From an uncultured Atopostipes sp. (GTDB lineage Bacteria > Bacillota > Bacilli > Lactobacillales > Carnobacteriaceae_A), in NCBI GenBank assembly GCA_910588235.1, contig CAJUOQ010000010.1:1-62428 (forward strand): a stretch of DNA of 62,428 nucleotides. The letters are read 5' to 3'. The notes under the pieces are model-generated. The model had not been told where the DNA came from and ran no database searches. It worked only from the letters and a program-made list of their open reading frames with translations. How positions within the stretch are numbered: position 1 is the stretch's first letter; each line of letters starts with the position of its first letter. Below, piece by piece: positions 41,941 to 51,498 of this stretch. A program made the translations under genes and the position numbers.

Positions 41941-43434
41941 TTAAACAGCTTCAGAGATTTCAGATCCTGCGCCTTCTAAAGTCGTAGATTCCATTGCTTC
42001 TGCCGGAACACCAAAGAAATAAGTGGCAACAAACCCTCCAGCATAAGCACCTAATAAACCTAAAACATAACTCCACCATTGACCACCAGCAATTAATGGA
42101 ATAAGGGCGACTCCACTAGGTCCAATGGCTGTAGCACCAACATTACCAATCGCTCCAATAATAGCACCTCCGACACCGCCACCAATACAAGCCGTAATAA
42201 ATGGACGGCCAAGCGGTAAGGTCACAGCGTAAATTAATGGTTCACCGATACCTAAGATACCAACTGGTAAAGAACCTTTAATAATATTGGTTAATTTTTC
42301 GTTCCGGCGAGCTTTGGCCCATAAGGCTAAAGCGGCTCCTACTTGGCCTGCACCAGCCATCGCTAGAATAGGCAATAAGTTGGTCTGACCGAGTGAGTTG
42401 ATCATTTCGATATGAATCGGTGTTAAAATTTGATGGAGACCAAACATCACGAGCGGTAAGAACGTAGCTCCTAAAACAAAGCCAGCAAATGCACCTCCGA
42501 TTTCGAGGACCCAGTTAATCGCTCCAATTAAAGAAGTGGAGACCGCTCCTGCAACGGGCATAATAATGAAGATAGTCAGTAAACCGACGACAAGTAAAGA
42601 AATAGTCGGTGTCACAATAATATCGACAGAGTTCGGGACCACTTTTCTTAAGTTTTTTTCAACAAGAGCTAAAATCCAAACCGCGAGTACAACCCCGATC
42701 ACGCCCCCTTGTCCGGGCGCTAAAGGATCTCCTGTAAATATATTGGTCAGAGGAGCTTCTTCGCTCATACCGGCAAGATAAATCACTCCACCGATGACTC
42801 CACCAAGTCCTTCTGTTGCTCCAAAAACTTTCGCTGCATTAATCCCAATATAAATATTTAAGTACGTAAATAGTCCACCTTGAATAATACCTAAGATGAC
42901 TCGAATATCTTCCCAAGTATTTGGATCAATGGAGCCAGCGGTAATTAAGTTTTGTAAGATAGAAGCAATTCCGCCAATAATTCCTGCCCCTACAAAAGCG
43001 GGAATTAAAGGAACAAAAATACTTGCAATGGCATTTAAGGCTCGTTTGAAACCAGAAGAGCCGTTATGCTGTTGTTTTTGAGTAGCTTTATTTTCTGTAG
43101 CAATTTTTTCAGCTTCATCTCGACGAGAAGCTGTTAAATCTTGGTCTAAGTTTTCATCGATTTCTTCGTCTCTTTCAATATTCCCCATAGCGGCCATTTC
43201 ATTTGCGACTTTTGCGGCAGTACCAGGGCCTACAACAATTTGAAGCGTCCCATTGTCTTCAACAACCCCTAGTACACCTTCCACTGCTTTCAAATCCTCT
43301 AAGTCCACTTGATTTCGATCTGAAATATCAACCCGTACACGCGTCATACAATTATAGACTTTTTGCGCATTGGCAGAACCACCAATATTTTGGTAAATAT
43401 CACTTGCTAACTTGCGCTCTTTTGTATCAGCCAT
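41941..43434 (-). CDS. PTS sugar transporter, EIIBC (glucose superfamily)
   Basis: A 497-residue phosphotransferase permease. The IIB domain (about 1-80) has the phosphorylated Cys in NCMTRVRVDI; a charged linker (about 85-125) leads to a IIC domain with about ten hydrophobic segments including GIGEPLIYAVTLPLGRPF. That order and motif fit the sucrose/trehalose/MurNAc/GlcNAc group; no hydrolase, etherase or IIA gene is adjacent, so the sugar is unassigned and IIA must come from elsewhere. ATG 43434 follows AAGGAGG. A cre-like site at 43546 suggests CcpA repression. Confidence 0.87.
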   Translation of the reverse strand: MADTKERKLASDIYQNIGGSANAQKVYNCMTRVRVDISDRNQVDLEDLKAVEGVLGVVEDNGTLQIVVGPGTAAKVANEMAAMGNIERDEEIDENLDQDLTASRRDEAEKIATENKATQKQQHNGSSGFKRALNAIASIFVPLIPAFVGAGIIGGIASILQNLITAGSIDPNTWEDIRVILGIIQGGLFTYLNIYIGINAAKVFGATEGLGGVIGGVIYLAGMSEEAPLTNIFTGDPLAPGQGGVIGVVLAVWILALVEKNLRKVVPNSVDIIVTPTISLLVVGLLTIFIIMPVAGAVSTSLIGAINWVLEIGGAFAGFVLGATFLPLVMFGLHQILTPIHIEMINSLGQTNLLPILAMAGAGQVGAALALWAKARRNEKLTNIIKGSLPVGILGIGEPLIYAVTLPLGRPFITACIGGGVGGAIIGAIGNVGATAIGPSGVALIPLIAGGQWWSYVLGLLGAYAGGFVATYFFGVPAEAMESTTLEGAGSEISEAV

Positions 43435-43545
43435 TTTAAATAATCCTCCTTATTCATTTCCTTCTATTCCTTAAAATTTTCTCTTTCCATGTTGTTTACT
43501 CCTCCTTTACGCTCTATTTGGAAAGATTGATAATAAGCCGCGTTT

Positions 43546-43600
43546 ATGAAAACGCTTTATTCTTTCGCATATATTATAGCACGAATAAATTATCTTTCAA
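43546..43600 (-). promoter_or_regulatory. PTS promoter with overlapping cre-like site
   Basis: On the minus strand TTGAAA (43600-43595) and TATAAT (43578-43573) are 16 bases apart. ATGAAAACGCTTTATT (43546-43561, as read on the plus strand) resembles a CcpA cre site with mismatches and lies at the start of transcription. Confidence 0.5.
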
Positions 43601-43686
43601 TTATTATCCGTTATTTTAAAACATTATAACTTAATAATAAAAATATGTTTTTATTGGACCTCTACTTAAGAAAATGTTAGATAAAT

Positions 43687-43715
43687 TTGAGTCTATTCAT
43701 AAATCGTTATATAAT
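43687..43715 (+). promoter_or_regulatory. trhO promoter
   Basis: TTGAGT (43687-43692) and TATAAT (43710-43715) with a 17-base spacer, 56 bases before the gene. Confidence 0.7.
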
Positions 43716-43770
43716 AACTCAAGAAGAAAATATATTTTTGTAGCTTGCAACTACAAGGAGGAAAGAAAGT

Positions 43771-44748
43771 ATGTCAAAAGATTATCGAGTATTGCTCTAT
43801 TATAAATATGAGCCGATCGAAGACCCTGAAACATTTAAAGATGAACATTTAGAATTTACGAAAAGTATCGGCCTAAGAGGTCGTGTCCTCGTTTCAAAAG
43901 GTGGAATTAACGGGACAGTTTCAGGAACGATTGAACAAACAGAAAAATATAAAGAGTATGTTCATTCTCTTCCAGGATTTGAAGACTTATGGTTTAAAGA
44001 GGATGAAGCGGATGACTATGCCCATAAAAAAATGCATGTACGCGCCCGTGATGAAATCGTCTCTTTAAAACTTGAAGATGATATTGATCCGATGGAAGTG
44101 ACAGGTGATTTTCTAAAGCCGGCAGACTTCCGCGAAGCTTTATTAGATGAAGATACGGTCGTATTAGACACTAGAAATGATTATGAATATGATTTAGGCC
44201 ATTTTAAAGGCGCTATTCGTCCTGAAATTCGTAATTTCCGTGAGCTCCCTGAATGGATTATGGAAAATAAAGAGAAATTTATGGATAAAAAAGTCGTTAT
44301 GTATTGTACAGGGGGCATCCGTTGTGAAAAATTCTCCGGCTGGATGATGCGTGAAGGTATCGGCATAAAAGTGGGCCAATTAGAAGGCGGTATTGATACA
44401 TACGGAAAAGATCCTAATACCCAAGGAGATCTTTGGGAAGGAAAAATGTATGTATTTGATGAACGGATTTCTGTACCTGTCAACCAAGTAAATCCAACAG
44501 TGATCGCTGAAGACCATTTCGATGGGACACCTTGTGAGCGCTATGTGAACTGTGCAAATCCCGCATGTAATGAGCAAGTCATTATGACGGAAGAAAATGA
44601 ACATAAGTATTTACGTGGTTGTACGGCAGAATGTAGAAAACATTCTCGTAACCGTTATGTACAAGAACATGATCTTTCTGAAGAAGAATGGGAAGCACGC
44701 CTCAACGACATTGGCGAATCTCTCTATGAAACAACAACAAGTGAATAA
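43771..44748 (+). CDS. trhO: tRNA uridine(34) hydroxylase (rhodanese-related)
   Basis: TrhO hydroxylates U34 of certain tRNAs to 5-hydroxyuridine using prephenate-independent, oxygen-linked chemistry in known relatives. The 325-residue protein has an N-terminal acylphosphatase-like domain (RGRVLVSKGGINGTVSG), a rhodanese domain with the catalytic Cys in MYCTGGIRCEKFSGW near residue 178, and a C-terminal Cys-rich segment (CERYVNCANPACNEQ, LRGCTAECRKHSR). AAGGAGGAAAG precedes ATG 43771. It is monocistronic with a terminator behind it. Confidence 0.92.
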   Translation: MSKDYRVLLYYKYEPIEDPETFKDEHLEFTKSIGLRGRVLVSKGGINGTVSGTIEQTEKYKEYVHSLPGFEDLWFKEDEADDYAHKKMHVRARDEIVSLKLEDDIDPMEVTGDFLKPADFREALLDEDTVVLDTRNDYEYDLGHFKGAIRPEIRNFRELPEWIMENKEKFMDKKVVMYCTGGIRCEKFSGWMMREGIGIKVGQLEGGIDTYGKDPNTQGDLWEGKMYVFDERISVPVNQVNPTVIAEDHFDGTPCERYVNCANPACNEQVIMTEENEHKYLRGCTAECRKHSRNRYVQEHDLSEEEWEARLNDIGESLYETTTSE

Positions 44749-44753
44749 AAAAC

Positions 44754-44803
44754 CAGAAACTTCTTTAAATATTTTACTTCTTAAATATTTGAAGAAGTTT
44801 CTT
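44754..44803 (+). terminator. Terminator after trhO
   Basis: AGAAACTTCTT pairs with AAGAAGTTTCT, with an inner AAATATTT pairing, followed by TTTG. Confidence 0.78.
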
Positions 44804-44982
44804 TTGTTGGGTAGAGTAACTACCTATTACCTCTATCACATCAGTCTTTATACTTGAGTAAAAAGATACTTGTTTACTATACCAACTAAAGGAAAAGGCA
44901 TTTAGGGAAAATATTAAAGGTTAAATTTTACTTCAATTCATATCTCTGGTATATTAGCTACTAATTGAATAAGATATTCTTT

Positions 44983-45198
44983 GGATGAGGCGCAAAAATC
45001 AAGAGTACGTATGGATGATTAAACTGTAAGTTAACATACGGAAAGGGAAATTTGCCGAAATAGTTTATAAGTTACAGCTTATAAACTGTTGGGTTGTAAA
45101 TGAATAATTTACAAACTGTCAGAGCATTTAGCATGATGAGCTTCCCTTGTAATAGTTAACCGTTATGACAAGTCGAGAAGTTCTCGGCTTGTCTTTTT
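44983..45198 (+). promoter_or_regulatory. Lysine riboswitch (L-box) with terminator
   Basis: Characteristic blocks occur in order: GATGAGGCGC (44984), AAGAGTA, GGGAAATTTGCCGAA, CTGTTGGG, CTGTCAGAGC and ATGATGAGCTTCCC. The expression platform ends with GACAAGTCGAG/CTCGGCTTGTC (45167-45193) and a T-run. Lysine binding should favour the terminator and reduce lysC-asd-dapA-dapB. An extended -10 (TGGTATATT, around 44947-44955) lies just upstream. Confidence 0.92.
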
Positions 45199-45268
45199 AA
45201 TTTCTGCTCTACCCTACGAAGTCTATGATTCAATAAAAATAATATTCGTAATGAAGAGGTTGAATACG

Positions 45269-46477
45269 ATGGAAAATAATTTAGCCGTTTTGAAGTACGG
45301 AGGTTCAAGTATTAGTACTTTCGATAAAATCCGTAAGGTGGCTGCTTATTTACAAAAACGAGTGAGTAAAAAAGAAAAGTTAGTGGTTGTCGTTTCAGCG
45401 ATGGGCGATACGACAGATCATTTGTTGGAGAATGTTGCTCGAGTGACGGACCATCCGAATCAAGAAGATTTAGCAATGCTCCTAACAACTGGTGAACAGC
45501 AATCCATTGCTTATCTTTCGATGGCTTTAAAACAATTAGGCGTACAAGCCAAATCTTTAACGGGGTATCAGGCAGGCATTCAGACAGTCGGTCATCATTT
45601 GAAAAGTAAGATTGCTTCGATTGCTGACCAACGATTTCTTGATTTATTGACGACCAATGAAATTATTATTGTCGCTGGTTTTCAAGGATTTAATGAATAT
45701 GGAGAGCTGACCACGCTTGGTCGCGGAGGCTCTGATACTACGGCGGCAGCGATCGCTTCTATTTTAGAGTGCCCGTGCGAAATTTATACAGACGTTGATG
45801 GGATCTATAGCACGGATCCCCGCTTATATCCTAAAGCTCAACAATTAAGCCAGATTTCTGCCGGTGAAATGATGGAAATGGCTTCTCTGGGAGCTGGTGT
45901 ATTGGAATCGCGCTCAGTGGAAGTAGCTTTCAATAACGATATTCCTTTATATATTGGAAAAACATTATCAAATGAGAAAGGAACATGGATTGTGCCCGAT
46001 GATGAAATGTTAGAAAGAAAAGCTGTAACGGGAGTCGCGGTAGATGATGATGTCATTCAAGTCGTCCTCTCTTACCCGACAACAGATTTTAAACTCTTGA
46101 ATGATTTATTTAATTTGCTCGATGAAAGTGAGATCAATATCGATATGATCTCTCAAATCGATGATGAAAATTATTTACAATTTAGCTTTACTGCTAAACA
46201 CAATGATAAAATTCAAATCAATGCTTTAACCGGAGTTTTGAAAGAAACTTATCAAGATTTAGAAATTGTTCTCAATGAAAATTTTGTTAAACTTTCTGTC
46301 ATTGGGGCAGGTATGCGTGATATGCATGGTGTGGCGTCTAAAGTATTTCGAACTTTAATTGAAAATGATATTTCTTTCTCACAAGTGACAACTTCAGAAA
46401 TTAGTATTACATTTTTAATTGATCATGAAAATAATCAAAAAGCCACCGAGATACTATGCGAAACATTTAATTTATAA
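45269..46477 (+). CDS. lysC: Aspartate kinase
   Basis: It phosphorylates L-aspartate, opening the lysine/threonine/methionine pathway. The 402-residue protein begins with LKYGGSS (KxGG), has GRGGSDTTAAAIA and DVDGIYSTDPR, and ends with ACT domains (about 265-400) for feedback control. AAGAGG is spaced for ATG 45269 rather than ATG 45251. The lysine riboswitch directly upstream marks it as the lysine-responsive isozyme. Operon with asd, 19 bases downstream. Confidence 0.93.
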   Translation: MENNLAVLKYGGSSISTFDKIRKVAAYLQKRVSKKEKLVVVVSAMGDTTDHLLENVARVTDHPNQEDLAMLLTTGEQQSIAYLSMALKQLGVQAKSLTGYQAGIQTVGHHLKSKIASIADQRFLDLLTTNEIIIVAGFQGFNEYGELTTLGRGGSDTTAAAIASILECPCEIYTDVDGIYSTDPRLYPKAQQLSQISAGEMMEMASLGAGVLESRSVEVAFNNDIPLYIGKTLSNEKGTWIVPDDEMLERKAVTGVAVDDDVIQVVLSYPTTDFKLLNDLFNLLDESEINIDMISQIDDENYLQFSFTAKHNDKIQINALTGVLKETYQDLEIVLNENFVKLSVIGAGMRDMHGVASKVFRTLIENDISFSQVTTSEISITFLIDHENNQKATEILCETFNL

Positions 46478-46496
46478 CATATGGGAGGAATTATTT

Positions 46497-47474
46497 ATGA
46501 CAAAAGTAGCTGTAATTGGTGCAACAGGTTTAGTGGGGTCTACGATCTTAAAGTTGCTTGAAGAAAAAAAGGTAGCCATCGATGTACTTGTCCTCTTCGC
46601 TTCGGCCCGTTCAAAAGGGATGGAAATTCCTTTCGCCGGCGAAACGCTTATCGTTCGCGAATTAACAGAAGCCGCCACGAAAGAAGACTTCGATTATGTT
46701 TTAATGTCTGGCGGCGGTGAAATCAGTAAACACTACTCGCCTTTATTCGAAGAAAACGGAGCGATCGTTATTGATAATTCAAGCGCGTGGCGGATGGATC
46801 CAGAAATCGACTTAATCGTACCTGAAGTTAACCAACCAACATTGAATCGTAAAATCATTGCTAATCCGAATTGTTCAACGATTCAATCCGTTTCACCCTT
46901 AAAGATTTTAGAGGATGCTTTTGGTTTGAAAAGAGTGGCTTACACCACTTACCAATCTGTTTCTGGTTCTGGTTGGGCCGGCATTGAGGATATGGAACGT
47001 GGCGAACGCGGGGAAGAACCTTTAAATTACCCTTATCCGATTTATAATAATGTGCTTCCTCATATTGATGATTTCTTAGCGGATGGCTATACGAAGGAAG
47101 AACAGAAAATGATTGATGAAACACGTAAAATTCTCAATAAACCTGATTTGCCGGTAACGGCTACATGTGTACGTGTTCCTGTAAAATCATCGCATGCGAT
47201 CGCCATGAATGTTACTTTTGAAGAGAGCCCTTCTGTTGAAGAAGTACGAGCAGTGTTTAAAGATAAAAAAGGGATTGTATTAAAAGATGATCCTGAGCAT
47301 TTAGAATATCCAACACCTCTCGATGCTGCAGGAAATGATGACGTTTATGTGGGGCGTATTCGGAAAGATGATAGTTTAGAAAATACTTATCACATCTGGT
47401 CGGTTAGTGATAACATTCTAAAAGGGGCCGCTTTAAATGCCGTCCAAATTTTAGAACAATTAATACAAAGATAA
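46497..47474 (+). CDS. asd: Aspartate-semialdehyde dehydrogenase
   Basis: It reduces aspartyl phosphate to aspartate semialdehyde with NADPH. The 325-residue protein has the nucleotide motif VIGATGLVGSTIL, FASARSKG, the catalytic Cys in IANPNCSTIQ and the late RVPVKSSHA with the catalytic His. The frame is open upstream inside lysC, but GGGAGGAA precedes ATG 46497. It is second in the lysine operon. Confidence 0.94.
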   Translation: MTKVAVIGATGLVGSTILKLLEEKKVAIDVLVLFASARSKGMEIPFAGETLIVRELTEAATKEDFDYVLMSGGGEISKHYSPLFEENGAIVIDNSSAWRMDPEIDLIVPEVNQPTLNRKIIANPNCSTIQSVSPLKILEDAFGLKRVAYTTYQSVSGSGWAGIEDMERGERGEEPLNYPYPIYNNVLPHIDDFLADGYTKEEQKMIDETRKILNKPDLPVTATCVRVPVKSSHAIAMNVTFEESPSVEEVRAVFKDKKGIVLKDDPEHLEYPTPLDAAGNDDVYVGRIRKDDSLENTYHIWSVSDNILKGAALNAVQILEQLIQR

Positions 47475-47501
47475 TCTATTTTATATGGAAGGTGATCAGT
47501 A

Positions 47502-48386
47502 ATGAGTTTATTATTTGAAGGTGTTTCAGCAGCAGTAACCACTCCTTTTAAAGGAGGAGAACTAGATCTTGAGCGCTTGGAGCAACATTTAGTTTTTCTA
47601 AAAGAAAATAATATTCAAGCTTTTGTGATGAATGGGACGACGGGTGAAAGTTCTACTTTATCTCCTGCTGAAAAAAGACAAACTTTGGAAGTTGCTGTAA
47701 AAGTAGCGAATGGAGAAATTCCTGTGATTGCGGGAACCGGGACAAATAACACCCAAGAATCAATTGAAGCTTCTCTAGCAGCGCAAAAAGTTGGTGTCGA
47801 TGGTCTGCTAGTGATTACTCCTTACTACAATAAAACAACACAAGCAGGAGCGATCGCACATTTCACTGCTATCGCAGATGCAGTAGAACTGCCGATTATT
47901 TTATATGATGTCCCTGGGCGAACGGGAATGAGTTTAGAAGCTGAAACAGTGGCTGAATTATCGCAACATTCTAATATCGTGGCTTTAAAAGATGCCACAG
48001 GAGATTTAGCGCATCTTACACGCATGATGAATTTAGTAGCGGATGACTTTGCCTTTTATGGCGGAAATGATGACATTGCCCTCCCCTTCTATGCGACAGG
48101 AGGCCAAGGCTTGATTTCTGTAGTGGCAAATGTGATCCCTAATGAACAACAAGAGCTTTATGAACTAGCACAAGAAAACCCAACGGCCGCGATGCAACTC
48201 AATCGTCACCTCTTCTCTTTTACAGATGAAATAGGTGCTGATCTTAATCCGATTTCTGTTAAAGCTGTTGTGAGCCATTTAGGCTTTGGTGATTATGAAG
48301 TGCGTCTACCTTTAGTCACATTAGATGAAGACCGTGTCAGTGAGTTAATTGAAGCTTATGAATCTTTAAAAGAAGGATTGAATTAA
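47502..48386 (+). CDS. dapA: 4-hydroxy-tetrahydrodipicolinate synthase
   Basis: It condenses aspartate semialdehyde with pyruvate. The 294-residue TIM-barrel enzyme shows NGTTGESSTL, the tyrosine site YYNKTTQ, YDVPGRTG and the Schiff-base lysine in ALKDATGD. GGAAGGTGAT precedes ATG 47502. Third gene of the lysine operon; the dapB start lies one base beyond its stop. Confidence 0.95.
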   Translation: MSLLFEGVSAAVTTPFKGGELDLERLEQHLVFLKENNIQAFVMNGTTGESSTLSPAEKRQTLEVAVKVANGEIPVIAGTGTNNTQESIEASLAAQKVGVDGLLVITPYYNKTTQAGAIAHFTAIADAVELPIILYDVPGRTGMSLEAETVAELSQHSNIVALKDATGDLAHLTRMMNLVADDFAFYGGNDDIALPFYATGGQGLISVVANVIPNEQQELYELAQENPTAAMQLNRHLFSFTDEIGADLNPISVKAVVSHLGFGDYEVRLPLVTLDEDRVSELIEAYESLKEGLN

Positions 48387-48387
48387 T

Positions 48388-49116
48388 ATGAAAATTATTT
48401 TAGTCGGTTATGGCGCGATGAGTGAACGCGTGGCCGCTTTAGCAGAAAAGCAAGGCGATGAAATTGTCGGTACAGTTGTCCCTGCTGGTGATGAGACGCC
48501 TTACCCTGTTTATCATGGTTTTGATGAACTGCCTGAAGCGGATGTTATCATTGACTTTTCACATCCAAACTTAACTTTTGAGATGCTTGAGTCAGAAGCA
48601 GTTAATCTGCCGATCATTATTGCTACAACAGGTAAAAAAGAAGAGATTATTGAAAAAGCTAAAATAAAAGCTGAAAAGCAACCTGTTTTCTTTAGCCCGA
48701 ATATGAGTTATGGCGTCCATGTGATGACCAAAATCGTTGAACTTGCAACGGAATTATTAGAAGGTTATGACATTGAACTTCTTGAAAAACATCATAATCA
48801 AAAGATTGATGCACCAAGTGGTACACTTAACTTGTTGCTAGATACCATTAAAGATGTTGAATCTCGAAAAAATGCAGAAGCTGTTTACAATCGTCATGAT
48901 CGCTCAGAAAAACGTGATGAAAATGAAATTGGGGTTTCTGCTATCCGTGGCGGCACGATTGTCGGAGAACATGATGTTTACTTCGCAGGACTAGACGAAG
49001 AGATTACAATTAGTCATCGTGCGCAGTCCAAAGATATTTTTGCTAATGGTGCCCTACAAGTGGCGCCTCAATTAATCGAAAAAGAAAATGGTTTTTACAC
49101 CTTTGACAATCTTTAA
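48388..49116 (+). CDS. dapB: 4-hydroxy-tetrahydrodipicolinate reductase
   Basis: It reduces the DapA product to tetrahydrodipicolinate. The 242-residue protein has a glycine-rich N-terminal Rossmann motif in reduced form (ILVGYGAMSERV), DFSHPNLT, ATTG and the catalytic EKHHNQKIDAPSGT. ATG 48388 abuts the dapA stop, with GAAGGATTG as ribosome site. It is last in the riboswitch operon; the later dap genes are not adjacent, though a dapE-like gene lies at 60257. Confidence 0.94.
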   Translation: MKIILVGYGAMSERVAALAEKQGDEIVGTVVPAGDETPYPVYHGFDELPEADVIIDFSHPNLTFEMLESEAVNLPIIIATTGKKEEIIEKAKIKAEKQPVFFSPNMSYGVHVMTKIVELATELLEGYDIELLEKHHNQKIDAPSGTLNLLLDTIKDVESRKNAEAVYNRHDRSEKRDENEIGVSAIRGGTIVGEHDVYFAGLDEEITISHRAQSKDIFANGALQVAPQLIEKENGFYTFDNL

Positions 49117-49135
49117 AATTTAAACTGTGTGATGA

Positions 49136-49169
49136 GAGTGCAGCTTCATTTATAGCTGTGCTCTTTTTT
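49136..49169 (+). terminator. Terminator of the lysine operon
   Basis: GAGTGCAGC (49136-49144) pairs with GCTGTGCTC (49155-49163), then six T. Confidence 0.85.
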
Positions 49170-49340
49170 GTTGAAAAGAATTAAAAAGCACATTTCTAAG
49201 TTCTAACATTCAGCAGAAAGGACTTTTTTCACATATTTTTCTATTAAATAACGTTTTTTCATAGCTTTCAACCGCTAGTAATGATAAAATAACGCTAAAC
49301 AAGTGAATATATTCACAATAAATAGTAAGGATGAGTGCTT

Positions 49341-50339
49341 ATGAAAAAAACTTCTCTAGTGAAGCTGAGGTCCCTAATCATTGTTTTAGCCAGTTCTGTT
49401 TTTGCAGTACAATTCTTATTTCATACATTACATAAAAGCTTCCATATAAAAAATAATGTTGAAATTCTATTGATTTTAACCATTAGTCTATTCATCTTTT
49501 TAGGTCTACACGATAAAATAAAAACGGTCAGTGAACGGGAAGATATAAAACAAACGGTTTCCCTTCACCAGATTATTCTATCTATCATCATCGTTTTGGC
49601 TACGACTATAATCACTTACTTTATAGCTAAATTATTTGATGTTTCAACAATATTTTCGGCAAGTGCCGTCTGTTTGTTGGCGTCCTTTTTGTTTCCTGCT
49701 TATGAGGGGGAAGCTTTGTCTGGTGTATGTGCAGGAATGATTGGTTCTTACCTATGTGAAGATTGGCTAACGGCCTTACTAATTGGTTCGGTCACCAGTG
49801 CTCTCTTTCTCGCATTCTCCCCTTGTTTCCTTGGAATTGGAGGCCGTGGAGGGGCTATTGCCTATGTAGCTAATTTAATTTGTATTTATTTTCTTTTAGA
49901 TGTCCAACCGGCACCGCGTCTCCCGATGGAAGAAAAATTCGTATTCCCTTCATTATTAGCTGTTTTCATCGGAGCTTTTGCGGCTTATTCTTTACATAAA
50001 TATAAGCTTTTATCCCCGATTAAAGCAACGATGTTTGTGACTTTATTAGGAACAATTCTTTTACCAAGCAGTATGCTAACACTTAAAACTGCCGTATTTT
50101 CTGGGGCTATTATCGGGATGTCTACCACAAATCGCATCCATAACTTAACCCATTTGGTAGTAGTCACTATGATTAATTATCTCTTATTTATTGCTTCGTT
50201 TTCTATCCTGGATGGAATTGGTGGAAAATTAGGATTTATCGGTCTCCTCTCTTATAAAGCTTCTATCGGACTTTTTATCTTCATTAATTATGCAAAAAAT
50301 GAGATTAAAAATAAGCGCCTCTTAATGAAAGTAGATTGA
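49341..50339 (+). CDS. Polytopic membrane protein of unknown function
   Basis: The product of about 333 residues has nine to ten hydrophobic segments from end to end and few long loops. A Gly-rich loop FLGIGGRGGAIAYVANL around residues 165-185 could be functional. I do not recognise a family. GTG 49335 is in frame, but AAGGATGAG is spaced for ATG 49341. It is a single gene between the lysine operon and the convergent ppaC, and a bidirectional terminator closes it. It could be a permease-like or channel-like protein, but no substrate is suggested. Confidence 0.7.
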   Translation: MKKTSLVKLRSLIIVLASSVFAVQFLFHTLHKSFHIKNNVEILLILTISLFIFLGLHDKIKTVSEREDIKQTVSLHQIILSIIIVLATTIITYFIAKLFDVSTIFSASAVCLLASFLFPAYEGEALSGVCAGMIGSYLCEDWLTALLIGSVTSALFLAFSPCFLGIGGRGGAIAYVANLICIYFLLDVQPAPRLPMEEKFVFPSLLAVFIGAFAAYSLHKYKLLSPIKATMFVTLLGTILLPSSMLTLKTAVFSGAIIGMSTTNRIHNLTHLVVVTMINYLLFIASFSILDGIGGKLGFIGLLSYKASIGLFIFINYAKNEIKNKRLLMKVD

Positions 50340-50368
50340 ACGAATCTCATTATGGACATTAAAAAAAT

Positions 50369-50411
50369 AAAAATCCGAAGTTCAGTACAAAGACTGGATC
50401 TTCGGATTTTT
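50369..50411. terminator. Bidirectional terminator between the membrane protein gene and ppaC
   Basis: AAAAATCCGAAG (50369-50380) is perfectly complementary to CTTCGGATTTTT (50400-50411), with inner CAGT/ACTG pairing. Confidence 0.87.
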
Positions 50412-50420
50412 ATTTCGTTA

Positions 50421-51353
50421 TTATCTTTTAGAAAAAACATCATTGAGTGGAGGAACGACTTGTTTCTTACGCGAAACAACGCCTTCTAAATCCACTGTGT
50501 TCAATTGGAGAGGTTTGCTAAAGGCAATTTCAAATTGACGATAACCTGGTCCATCAACAATCGCTACCGAATTACTTTCAAGAATGTCTGTAACAAGTAG
50601 AACGTATAGACCATAATCATGTTCTCTCGTTTCTTCACGCATCTCTTCTAAAATATCTTCTTTACGTAGCATAACATCACTCGTGTCAACTACATTTACT
50701 TGCCCAATGCGTACAGTTTCTGAACCCATATCAAAGGTTTTTGCATCGTCATTTAGTATTTCTTTAGCCGTTTTTTCTGAGATATCTGCACCTGCTTTTA
50801 ACATGTTTAGACCGTACTCGTCTAAAGAAACGCCTGCAATTTCAGCTAGTTCTTCAGCAGCTCGAACATCCTCTGGGGTACATGTTGGAGACTTAAGCAA
50901 TAAAGTATCTGAAACAATCGCAGATAATAAAATGCCCGCAATATCGCTTGGAACAGTTACCTCATGTTCTTTAAATAATTTAAGTAAAATAGTTGCTGTA
51001 CAACCCAATGGTTCAGCCCGATAATAAAGGGGGTCTGAAGTTTTAAAGTTAGCAATTCGGTGATGATCCACAACAGCTTTTACCTTAACTTCTTCAATGT
51101 CAGAAACACTTTGCTGTGCTTCGTTATGATCGACTAACACCACTTCAGAGACTTCATCCGCAGCTGTTTCAATCACTCGAGGAACATCTAATCGGAAATA
51201 ATCCAATGCATATGCTGTCTCGTCATTTGGTTTGCCTAAAGCGACTGCTTCAGACTCGTGTGATAATTCATTTAATAAGTAATCTAATGCGATGGCTGAA
51301 CCAATCGTATCTGTATCCGGATTTTGGTGACCAAAAACCAATACTTTGCTCAT
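50421..51353 (-). CDS. ppaC: Manganese-dependent inorganic pyrophosphatase
   Basis: It hydrolyses pyrophosphate. The 310-residue family II enzyme has the DHH motifs FGHQNPDTDTIGSA, LVDHNE and VVDHHRIANF and the DHHA2-type C-terminal domain with the SRKKQV ending. Mn2+ ligands (His, Asp) are intact. ATG 51353 follows GGAGTGAGGA. It is monocistronic. Confidence 0.95.
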   Translation of the reverse strand: MSKVLVFGHQNPDTDTIGSAIALDYLLNELSHESEAVALGKPNDETAYALDYFRLDVPRVIETAADEVSEVVLVDHNEAQQSVSDIEEVKVKAVVDHHRIANFKTSDPLYYRAEPLGCTATILLKLFKEHEVTVPSDIAGILLSAIVSDTLLLKSPTCTPEDVRAAEELAEIAGVSLDEYGLNMLKAGADISEKTAKEILNDDAKTFDMGSETVRIGQVNVVDTSDVMLRKEDILEEMREETREHDYGLYVLLVTDILESNSVAIVDGPGYRQFEIAFSKPLQLNTVDLEGVVSRKKQVVPPLNDVFSKR

Positions 51354-51448
51354 ATCCTCACTCCTAGTTTAAATTCTCTACCTATAGAATAATCCAAAAA
51401 GTACTTTTTATCAATAAACTCTCTCGCAATTTGAATAAAAGCTTCTAT

Positions 51449-51489
51449 AAAAAAAACTCTTCAAATACCTTGCAGGCTATTCAAAGAGT
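51449..51489 (-). terminator. Terminator of the glutamine-type ABC operon
   Basis: ACTCTTCAAATA (51456-51467) pairs with TATTCAAAGAGT (51478-51489) with one mismatched pair. The minus strand continues into eight T. Confidence 0.8.
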
Positions 51490-51498
51490 AAGTATATA

